A stretch of 11,713 nucleotides of DNA from Thermoflexales bacterium (GTDB taxonomy: Bacteria > Chloroflexota > Anaerolineae > S140-20): contig WFUY01000248.1 in NCBI GenBank assembly GCA_015484715.1, positions 1 to 11,713 of the forward strand, given 5' to 3'. The stretch's first letter is position 1, and each line of letters begins with the position of its first letter. Shown here one piece after another: positions 6,684-11,713 of this stretch. Both the position numbers and the translations under genes were made by a program. The notes beneath the pieces were generated by a model, which saw nothing but the letters and a program-made list of their open reading frames with translations, had not been told where the DNA came from and ran no database searches.

Positions 6684-6855
6684 ACTAGGGCGCGGTGATT
6701 ACCCATATCTTTGGAGATAGGGAGACTGGCCATCCACGAATGGGCACGAATACACGAATTAAGGACCGTCTCATTCGTGCATTTGTGAGAAATTCGTGGA
6801 TGGCTTGCTACGGACCACTCTCTCGCTCACTTATGGGTAATCACTGCACTAGGGC
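6684..6855. mobile_element. MITE-like palindromic element with 8-bp target duplication
   Basis: A 156-bp element (6692-6847) has 16-bp terminal inverted repeats, GCGGTGATTACCCATA and TATGGGTAATCACTGC, differing at one position. It is flanked by the perfect direct repeat ACTAGGGC (6684-6691 and 6848-6855). Inside, a perfect 13-bp inverted pair (6729-6741 with 6792-6804) and an 8-bp pair (6744-6751 with 6773-6780) extend the symmetry. The left arm carries three CACGAAT units and the right arm three ATTCGTG or ATTTGTG units. It has no room for a transposase, so it would be mobilised in trans. The parent insertion-sequence family cannot be named; several families make 8-bp duplications. Confidence 0.8.
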
Positions 6856-6871
6856 AACTTGTCGAGTTGCC
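6853..6871 (-). terminator. Hairpin after meaB, possible terminator
   Basis: GGCAACT (6853-6859) and AGTTGCC (6865-6871) form a 7-bp stem with a 5-nt loop, about 25 bp past the meaB stop. No U-run follows on the minus strand because the MITE-like element is inserted at the stem's edge; part of the target duplication lies in the stem. Confidence 0.4.
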
Positions 6872-6877
6872 AACAAC

Positions 6878-6905
6878 GGAGTACGGACCGTGGACTATGG
6901 ACTGT
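6878..6905. repeat. Degenerate heptanucleotide repeat, four units
   Basis: Four consecutive 7-bp units read GGAGTAC, GGACCGT, GGACTAT, GGACTGT on the plus strand. The pattern resembles short tandem heptad repeats known in cyanobacteria and other large-genome bacteria. The meaB stop codon lies inside the third unit. Confidence 0.6.
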
Positions 6906-7890
6906 CAACCTGCCGGAGCAACGCTTCGACCGCCGAGTGGGGGTCCACTTCCCGCCGCACCACCCGGGCGATGATCTCGTTGAGGCGTTCCTGGCCGATC
7001 TGGTCCAGCAGGTGGGCGATGAGCCGTTCTCGGAGCAGGTTTTCCAATTGGGCGGCGGCCCGCAGCCGCTCCCGCCGCTCCCACTCCCCGCTCTCCCGCA
7101 GGTAGGCCCGGTGATCGGCGATGCAGTCCATCAGTTCCGGCACCCCCTGGCCGCTGGTGGCGACCGTCTGGCAGATGGGCGGCTTCCACCCGTCGTCGGC
7201 CAGACCGACCAGGCCGGCCACCTCCATCGCCTGGCCGTGGTGCATCGTGACCTGGGGCTGACCCAGGTCCAGCATCATCTGCAGGGCGCGGACGGTGTGG
7301 ATGGCTCCCTCCCGGTCCGCCTTGTTCACCACCAGGATGTCGGCGATCTCCAGCACGCCCGCCTTGAGGGCCTGCACCTCGTCGCCCAGCCCTGGTGCTT
7401 CCACCACCAGCGTCGTGTGGGCGGTGCGGGCGATCTCCACCTCACTCTGGCCCGCCCCCACCGTCTCTACCAGGATCACGTCGTAACCGACGGCGTCGAG
7501 CACCTGCACCACGTCCGCCGTCGCCCGGGCCAGCCCGCCCAGGCTTCCCCGGCTGGCCATACTGCGGATGAAGACGCCGGGGTCACCGAAGAGGTCACGC
7601 ATCCGCACCCGGTCGCCCAACAGGGCTCCGCCGGAGAAGGGGCTGGTCGGGTCCACGGCCACGATCCCCACCGTGGCCCCCTGAGCCCGATAGGCTTTGG
7701 CCAGCTCGTTGACCAGCGTGCTCTTTCCCGTACCCGGCGCTCCGGTGACGCCCACGATGTGGGCGCGACCGGTGTGGGGGTAGAGGGTGGAGAGGGCTTC
7801 GTGGGCTTCCGCGCCGTTGTTCTCCACCAGGGTGATCAGGCGGGCCAGGGCCCGCCGGTCCCCCGTCAGCGCCTGCTCAACCAGCTTCAT
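6895..7890 (-). CDS. meaB: MeaB-type G-protein chaperone of B12-dependent mutase
   Basis: A 331-residue SIMIBI-class GTPase that gates cofactor loading and protects or rescues methylmalonyl-CoA mutase. The P-loop is GAPGTGKST (residues 50-58). The switch block [21 protein letters not shown] spans 78-98, the Walker B region [10 protein letters not shown] spans 141-150, and NKAD is at 189-192: all the family's nucleotide-binding elements. ATG at 7890 follows an in-frame GTG and overlaps the end of the B12-binding subunit gene by 14 bp, implying coupled translation. Its last codons and TAG stop fall in a heptad repeat, so the final few residues are probably not conserved. The C-terminal dimerisation arm (about 280-325) looks complete. 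Related IcmF/ArgK roles are less likely given the neighbour. Confidence 0.95.
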   Translation of the reverse strand: MKLVEQALTGDRRALARLITLVENNGAEAHEALSTLYPHTGRAHIVGVTGAPGTGKSTLVNELAKAYRAQGATVGIVAVDPTSPFSGGALLGDRVRMRDLFGDPGVFIRSMASRGSLGGLARATADVVQVLDAVGYDVILVETVGAGQSEVEIARTAHTTLVVEAPGLGDEVQALKAGVLEIADILVVNKADREGAIHTVRALQMMLDLGQPQVTMHHGQAMEVAGLVGLADDGWKPPICQTVATSGQGVPELMDCIADHRAYLRESGEWERRERLRAAAQLENLLRERLIAHLLDQIGQERLNEIIARVVRREVDPHSAVEALLRQVDSP

Positions 7891-8284
7891 CACCGCGCAC
7901 GTGCTCCTCGATAAAGCTCACGATCTCGTCGGTGATGGTACCGGGGCCGAAGACGGCGGCGATGCCGGCCTCCTTGAGGGCTGGCACGTCTTCGTCGGGG
8001 ATGATGCCGCCGGCGATCACCAGCACGTCATCCAGCCCCTGCTCTCGGAGCAACTGGACGACCCGGGGGAGCAGGGCGTTGTGGGCCCCGGAGAGGATGC
8101 TCAACCCCACGACGTCCACGTCCTCCTGGAGGGCCGTCTCGGCGATCATCTCTGGGGTCTGGCGCAGGCCGGTGTAGATCACCTCCATGCCGGCGTCGCG
8201 CAGGGCGCGGGCGATCACCTTGGCCCCCCGGTCGTGACCGTCCAACCCCGGCTTGGCGATCAGGACGCGGATCTTTTTCTTCAT
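7877..8284 (-). CDS. mcmA2: Methylmalonyl-CoA mutase small (B12-binding) subunit
   Basis: A 135-residue Rossmann-like cobalamin-binding protein corresponding to the C-terminal domain of methylmalonyl-CoA mutase. DGHDRG at residues 15-20 is the DxHxxG motif; His17 would be the lower axial ligand of cobalt. VVGLSILSG and [11 protein letters not shown] supply the other loops that hold the nucleotide tail. In split mutases it pairs with a separate TIM-barrel subunit, which is absent from this window. I start at 8284 because GAGGGGG lies just upstream; the in-frame ATG at 8311 would overlap the HicB gene. It follows that gene by 23 bp and overlaps meaB. Substrate could be methylmalonyl-CoA or a related acyl-CoA such as ethylmalonyl- or isobutyryl-CoA. 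Confidence 0.93.
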   Translation of the reverse strand: MKKKIRVLIAKPGLDGHDRGAKVIARALRDAGMEVIYTGLRQTPEMIAETALQEDVDVVGLSILSGAHNALLPRVVQLLREQGLDDVLVIAGGIIPDEDVPALKEAGIAAVFGPGTITDEIVSFIEEHVRGDEAG

Positions 8285-8307
8285 ACCTACCCCCTCTGGA
8301 CGGGTGT

Positions 8308-8586
8308 TCATCCAGATGTTGCGACGGCAACTTCGCTCGCCGCACCGTTGGACACAAGCCGCTTCGGATAGGGGATGAGAAGGCTCTCTACAACAATTTC
8401 AATGAATTCCTGAGATGGGGCTTCTTCACCTTCCACCTCCAGGCACAACTCAATGGCCTCTCGTATTCGCTCCATTAGGGTGTCCAACGATCTCGCTTGA
8501 GTGTGACAGCCGTGCAATTCTGGGACGCTGGCTACATAGTAACCTTCCGCATCGCGCTCAATGATAACGTTGAAGACCTTTGCCAT
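8308..8586 (-). CDS. hicB: HicB-like (UPF0150 fold) protein, no HicA partner seen
   Basis: A 92-residue protein whose first half, with [37 protein letters not shown] spread over residues 10-52 in broken blocks, is the HicB/UPF0150 partial RNase-H-like fold. HicB proteins are usually antitoxins that neutralise the HicA mRNA-cleaving toxin. The C-terminal 35 residues show no obvious helix-turn-helix or ribbon-helix-helix DNA-binding domain. AGGAG lies 9 nt before the ATG. No HicA-like small gene occurs on either side: upstream is the promoter, downstream is the B12-binding subunit. It is first in the operon with the mutase genes, which is an unusual partnership. It may be a solitary relic or a regulator of something encoded elsewhere. 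Confidence 0.85.
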   Translation of the reverse strand: MAKVFNVIIERDAEGYYVASVPELHGCHTQARSLDTLMERIREAIELCLEVEGEEAPSQEFIEIVVESLLIPYPKRLVSNGAASEVAVATSG

Positions 8587-8715
8587 TTGCCTTCACTCCT
8601 ATTCCCCTCGTCTGGGCAGGGGTGTGACTCGGGTATGTGTGGGGAGGAAGCAGTTCGTCGAAATCCGTCTGATGAGGTCGTGGCGTTGTATACCCGTTTC
8701 TCGGCAGCCCGCCTG

Positions 8716-8744
8716 ATTATACTCCAAATCAGGGGGGTTGAAAA
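8716..8744 (-). promoter_or_regulatory. Sigma70-type promoter of the hicB-mcmA2-meaB operon
   Basis: On the minus strand a perfect -10 TATAAT (8721-8716) stands 17 bp after a -35 TTTTCA (8744-8739, four of six consensus bases). The predicted start is near 8709, giving a leader of about 120 nt. A 7-bp inverted pair, CCTGATT (8712-8718) and AATCAGG (8727-8733), overlaps the -10 and could be an operator. Confidence 0.7.
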
Positions 8745-8759
8745 GGCCGGGGCATGCAG

Positions 8760-8801
8760 AAGGACGCCGAGGGAAGCCCATCCGGCCTCCCCAGCGTCCT
8801 T
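8760..8801 (-). terminator. Hairpin terminator after the PHP gene
   Basis: AAGGACGC (8760-8767) and GCGTCCTT (8794-8801) form an 8-bp outer stem. GGGA/TCCC and GCC/GGC pair inside it. It lies about 25 bp past the PHP stop on the minus strand and ends in CCTTCTG, a weak U-run. It separates the spoVS-PHP transcript from the hicB promoter. Confidence 0.55.
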
Positions 8802-8826
8802 CCACAACATAGGGAATTGAGCCGAA

Positions 8827-9663
8827 CTACGCCCGTTGTCTCTGCCAGCGGGCAGTCAGGCGGGAGACGAGGCCGGCCGGCAGCGTCACCGAACCCATCG
8901 GGGCATCTTTTCCCAGGCCCGGCCCGTGGAAGTCGCTTCCTCCTGTCATCAGCAATCCGTAGCGGGCGGCCAGCGTTCCCAGACGCGCCACGTCTTGGGG
9001 AGTGTGCTCGGGGTAGTAGACCTCCAGGCCGTCCAGCCCTGCCTCCACCAGGTCTGGCAGTCGCTTCAGGATGGGATGGTGATCGGGATGGGCCAGCACA
9101 GCCACCCCGCCGGCCTGATGGATCACGGCGATGGCTTCCTCAGGGCGCATTCGCAGGCGAGGCACGTAAGCGGGGCCGTCGTTGCCGATGTACCGGTCGA
9201 AGGCCTCCCGTGCCGTCGCCACGTAGCCGGCCTCGGCCAACGCCCGGGCGATGTGGGGCCGCCCTATGGCCGGATCCTCACCGGCGATCTCCAGGACCCG
9301 TTCCCACTCCAGGGGCATGCCCAACTCCGCCAGGCGCTCGATCATCTTTCTGGCCCGCACCAACCGAGCCTCCCGCAGGATTCGGAGCCGTTCCTGCAGG
9401 GGCTCGTGGTTCGGGTTGATGTAGTATCCCAGGACGTGGATGTCGCCGTCGGGACCTTCCGTGTTGATCTCGAGGCCGGGGATTACCTTCAGAGGACTGC
9501 CTGCCGCCGCCTGCTGGGCCTCACCGATCCCGTCGGTCGTGTCGTGGTCGGTGAGGGCGATCACTTCCATCCCCTGGCGCAGGGCCAGGTGGACTACCTC
9601 GGTTGGGGTTAACGAGCCATCGGAGGCAGAGCTGTGAACGTGAAGGTCAACCGAACAGATCAT
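8827..9663 (-). CDS. PHP-domain metal-dependent phosphoesterase (YciV/TrpH-like)
   Basis: A 278-residue PHP-family hydrolase. The metal-site motifs are in order: DLHVHSSASDG (H8, H10, D15), TDHDT (H40), GLEIN (E65), DIHVLGY (H76), GRPHIA (H137), AHPD (H192) and GGSDFHG (D244, H246). Length and motif order match the YciV/TrpH group, in which characterised members cleave RNA 5'-3' (RNase AM) or act on 3',5'-bisphosphate nucleotides. Which substrate applies here cannot be told. Its ATG overlaps the spoVS stop as ATGA, so the two are coupled. No export signal is visible, so it should be cytoplasmic. Confidence 0.93.
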   Translation of the reverse strand: MICSVDLHVHSSASDGSLTPTEVVHLALRQGMEVIALTDHDTTDGIGEAQQAAAGSPLKVIPGLEINTEGPDGDIHVLGYYINPNHEPLQERLRILREARLVRARKMIERLAELGMPLEWERVLEIAGEDPAIGRPHIARALAEAGYVATAREAFDRYIGNDGPAYVPRLRMRPEEAIAVIHQAGGVAVLAHPDHHPILKRLPDLVEAGLDGLEVYYPEHTPQDVARLGTLAARYGLLMTGGSDFHGPGLGKDAPMGSVTLPAGLVSRLTARWQRQRA

Positions 9664-9920
9664 CGCGGCTCGACCACCAGCCGCACGGCCGTCCTTTCTT
9701 GCCCATCAATGTCCACTTCGGTGAAGGCAGGGATGCAGATGACGTCAATGCCGTCCAGGGCCAGGTAGCCGCGGGCAATCGCGGTGGCTTTGATGGCCTG
9801 GTTCACCGCGCCGGCCCCTATCGCCTGGACCTCGGCCCGGCCGTGCTCTCGAACCACGCCGGCAATCGCCCCCGCTACCGCCGTTGACCGACTACGTGAC
9901 GAGACTTTGATGATGTCCAT
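9660..9920 (-). CDS. spoVS: Stage V sporulation protein S (SpoVS) family
   Basis: An 86-residue Alba-like protein of full family length. It opens with MDIIKVSSRSRSTAVAGAIAG and contains the conserved VQAIGAGAVNQAIKA (around residues 31-45) and IARGYL (around 48-53). In Bacillus SpoVS affects septation and coat assembly; homologues are common in non-sporulating thermophiles and Chloroflexota, where the role is undefined and nucleic-acid binding is suspected from the fold. GGAAGGAGG stands 7 nt before the ATG, a very strong ribosome site. It is the first gene of an operon with the PHP phosphoesterase, overlapping it by 4 bp. No other sporulation gene is in view. Confidence 0.95.
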   Translation of the reverse strand: MDIIKVSSRSRSTAVAGAIAGVVREHGRAEVQAIGAGAVNQAIKATAIARGYLALDGIDVICIPAFTEVDIDGQERTAVRLVVEPR

Positions 9921-10045
9921 CTTGCGCCTCCTTCCAGGGGTGCCCAGCCGATTGCGCTCAGGCGCTCATTGTCAGAGCTGGGGATCAGGGAAATCATCTC
10001 GCCCACGCCCAATGGTCGCTTCACCATCGGTTACCGCTACATGCT

Positions 10046-10074
10046 ATTGTACACGATTCATCCCCCAAAATCAA
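10046..10074 (-). promoter_or_regulatory. Sigma70-type promoter of spoVS-PHP
   Basis: On the minus strand TTGATT (10074-10069) and TACAAT (10051-10046) are separated by 17 bp. Transcription would begin near 10039, leaving a leader of about 120 nt with no evident structure. It is the best promoter match in the gap between the beta-helix gene and spoVS. Confidence 0.7.
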
Positions 10075-10096
10075 GGGTTACTGACCTTTAATACTC

Positions 10097-10183
10097 CCCT
10101 GAGAGCCCCCTTGGGGGGGCATAACCCGGCTCTCGTCGCCCTGCCCTCCCTGCTCCCGCCGGATCACGGAGGTGCTCTCAGGG
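10097..10183 (-). terminator. Nested inverted repeats after the beta-helix gene
   Basis: CCCTGAGAGC (10097-10106) pairs with GCTCTCAGGG (10174-10183), the latter overlapping the gene's stop codon. GAGAGCC (10101-10107) can instead pair with GGCTCTC (10128-10134), and GCCCCC/GGGGGGGC (10105-10120) forms a tight inner hairpin. These alternatives exclude each other. Termination is plausible, but no U-run follows. Confidence 0.4.
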
Positions 10184-11713
10184 ATGCTTCACCACGAGCG
10201 GCAGATAGGTGTAGGGAGTCAGTGCGGTCTGGCGTCCCACCTCGTCGGCGCCGATCTCCACGACACCCTCCTGGATGCGGGGCTCCCCATCCACGTCCCA
10301 GTCACCGGAAGCGGTCAGGTTCTCCCCCGCGTTGATGGCGGGGGAGGTGGGGCGCAGGTGCAGGTCAGGAGCGGCCTCGTCCACGAACTGGGGATCGGCG
10401 AAGAGTCCGTGAGCATCGTTGCCTGTCCCGCTGCGGTAGGCGTCGAAGCCGGTGTAGGCCACCTGTTTCCACTGCCATTGACCCCCCGCCCGCCCCGTCG
10501 GGGCGAAGTAGAGGTTGTAGTCCACCACGTTGCCCGTGTTCTGGGCGTAGGGATTGCTGACGAAGAGGCCCTGGTCGTTGGCGTAGAAGATGTTGTTCTT
10601 GATGACGTTCTCCCGGGTGTCGAACTGGAGCCAGAGCTCGCCGTTCCCCTCCTGCAGCGTGTCGTTGTGGTAGAGGGTGTTGTTGACGAGGGTGCAGCGC
10701 TCGGTGGAGCCCCGGAGGGTGTCGTACCCGCCCAGGGCAATGCCGGCGATCTGGTTGTGGTAGATCAGGTTGTTGCGCACGGTGATGAAACGGGTGGCCC
10801 GCCCCGCGTGCTCGCTGGCCAGCTCGATGCCGATGTTGGCCGAGAAGACCTGGTTCTGCTCGATGAGGATGTGAGCCCCACCATCCACGTAGATGCCTCC
10901 GGCGCTGCGCTCACCGCCGTAGGCCGGGTTGGAGGCGCTGTCCACGTTGTAGATGGTGTTGCTGATCACCACGCCGTAGCGGGCCTGGTCGTAAGCCGCG
11001 TCGGGCGCGGTCCCCTCGAAGCCGATGAAGTCGAGGGCGATGTTGTTGGTATCGTGGATAAGGTTCTGGGTGACGGTGAACTGCTCCACGTTGCCGTTGA
11101 GCACCACCGCCTCGCTGGAGCCCAGGACCAGGTGGTGCAGGTGGTTGCCTTGGATGAGCAGGTGGCGGATGGGGGTTGCCCGGTTCCCGTAGACGGCGAT
11201 CCCGTGGGCGTCGGCCCCCAACCCATCGGCATCCACGGGCGCGTGGGTCTCGATCCGGTGGATCTCGTTGTCCAAAATCTGGATGTGGTGAGAGGCTCCG
11301 GTGACCTGGATGGCCATCGGCACGCTGTTTCGCAGTGTGGTCGTGTAGTTGCGGATCTCGAAGCCCTGGATGATCAGGTAGCTCTGGTCTTCGATGTAGA
11401 AGGCGTTGACGCCGTCGGGGTCCGAGAGGCCCGTGCCGTCCAGCACCGGCCTCTCGCCGGGGTAGTTGCGAAAGGTGATGTAGCCGCCGGCCTCCGACCC
11501 GGAGACCAAGATGGTCACGGCCTCGTGGTAGACGCCCTCCCGGACGTAGACGGTGTCGCCGGGACCGACGCTCTCGGCGGCGTGCTGGATGGTCCGCCAG
11601 GGCTGGGCCTCGCTGCCGGGGTTGGCGTCATCCCCGTTGGGCGCGACGTAGTAGGCGGATGGCGCGGCCGCCCGATGGGGCCGTGGCCCGGTCAGGCGGG
11701 GGCTGCTCTCTAC
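10178..11713 (-). CDS. Secreted right-handed beta-helix protein, 5' end missing
   Basis: The last 511 residues of a larger protein; the frame stays open to the window edge, so the GTG at 11518 is internal. In-window residues 21-65 (YYVAPNGDDANPGSE, then PWRTIQHAAESVGPGDTVYV) match the N-terminal module of DUF1565/pectate-lyase-like proteins. Many PbH1-type turns follow, such as NNLIYHNQIAG and NNTLYHNDT. The end has FADPQFVDEAAPDLHLRPTSPAINAG and a PRIQEGVVEIGADE block, both typical of this class. The last residues YTYLPLVVKHP resemble a tail common on Chloroflexota exported proteins. A signal peptide would lie outside the window. It probably binds or cleaves polysaccharide at the cell surface, but I see no certain catalytic residues. 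Confidence 0.9.
   Translation of the reverse strand, partial: VESSPRLTGPRPHRAAAPSAYYVAPNGDDANPGSEAQPWRTIQHAAESVGPGDTVYVREGVYHEAVTILVSGSEAGGYITFRNYPGERPVLDGTGLSDPDGVNAFYIEDQSYLIIQGFEIRNYTTTLRNSVPMAIQVTGASHHIQILDNEIHRIETHAPVDADGLGADAHGIAVYGNRATPIRHLLIQGNHLHHLVLGSSEAVVLNGNVEQFTVTQNLIHDTNNIALDFIGFEGTAPDAAYDQARYGVVISNTIYNVDSASNPAYGGERSAGGIYVDGGAHILIEQNQVFSANIGIELASEHAGRATRFITVRNNLIYHNQIAGIALGGYDTLRGSTERCTLVNNTLYHNDTLQEGNGELWLQFDTRENVIKNNIFYANDQGLFVSNPYAQNTGNVVDYNLYFAPTGRAGGQWQWKQVAYTGFDAYRSGTGNDAHGLFADPQFVDEAAPDLHLRPTSPAINAGENLTASGDWDVDGEPRIQEGVVEIGADEVGRQTALTPYTYLPLVVKHP

Noticed and set aside
6695..7105. Plus-strand open frame starting in the MITE-like element
   Set aside because: It runs from a non-coding palindrome into the antisense of meaB; no domain and no plausible product.
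6859..7914. Plus-strand open frame opposite meaB
   Set aside because: MeaB on the minus strand has all G-motifs; the antisense product is H/G/L-rich with no family features.
8604..8622. CCCCT/AGGGG hairpin near the hicB ribosome site
   Set aside because: Only five base pairs with a long loop; common by chance in GC-rich sequence.
8587..8810. Possible HicA toxin upstream of hicB
   Set aside because: Minus-strand frames here give no HicA-like GSH motif or fold, and the promoter occupies the region.
10178..11518. Beta-helix gene starting at the GTG at 11518
   Set aside because: The frame continues upstream to the window edge and encodes a conserved YYVAPNG...NPGS module, so the GTG is internal.

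Overview
The window is a GC-rich bacterial segment that reads like Chloroflexota (an Anaerolineae-, Caldilineae- or Thermoflexia-like lineage). The reasons are a SpoVS protein outside an obvious sporulation locus, a NifJ-type 2-oxoacid:ferredoxin oxidoreductase split into two genes, B12-mutase accessory genes, and a secreted beta-helix protein ending in a 'YLPLVV' tail of the kind I associate with Chloroflexota exported proteins. The taxon is inferred from gene content only. Every gene I can support is on the minus strand, so the window is read from right to left.

Right to left the layout is as follows. (1) 11713-10178: 3' part of a secreted right-handed beta-helix protein whose start lies outside the window. 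(2) 9920-8827: spoVS and a PHP-domain phosphoesterase, overlapping by 4 bp, behind a clear sigma70-type promoter and followed by a hairpin. (3) 8586-6895: a HicB-like protein, a B12-binding mutase small subunit and the MeaB G-protein chaperone, behind a TATAAT promoter. (4) 6905-6567: a short cluster of repeats and structured sequence. It holds degenerate heptads that supply the meaB stop codon, a small hairpin, a 156-bp palindromic MITE-like element with a perfect 8-bp target duplication, a dyad/promoter region, and a strong GNRA-capped hairpin. (5) 6544-2294: a PduO-type cobalamin adenosyltransferase followed by the two halves of a NifJ-type oxidoreductase, closed by a strong rho-independent terminator. 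(6) 2152-1: a near-consensus promoter covered by two tandem dyad operators, driving an XRE-family regulator, a DUF2178-like membrane protein, an ABC ATPase and an ABC-2 permease that runs off the left edge. Two of the junctions in this last operon are 4-bp ATGA overlaps.

Functionally, groups 3 and 5 fit together. The adenosyltransferase makes adenosylcobalamin, MeaB protects or loads a B12 mutase, the small subunit binds B12, and the oxidoreductase links 2-oxoacids and acyl-CoA to ferredoxin. This would suit anaerobic or facultative carbon metabolism through propionyl-/succinyl-CoA and pyruvate/acetyl-CoA. The catalytic mutase subunit is not in the window. Group 6 looks like a self-regulated export cassette of unknown substrate. 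I found no rRNA, tRNA, CRISPR array or intact transposase.
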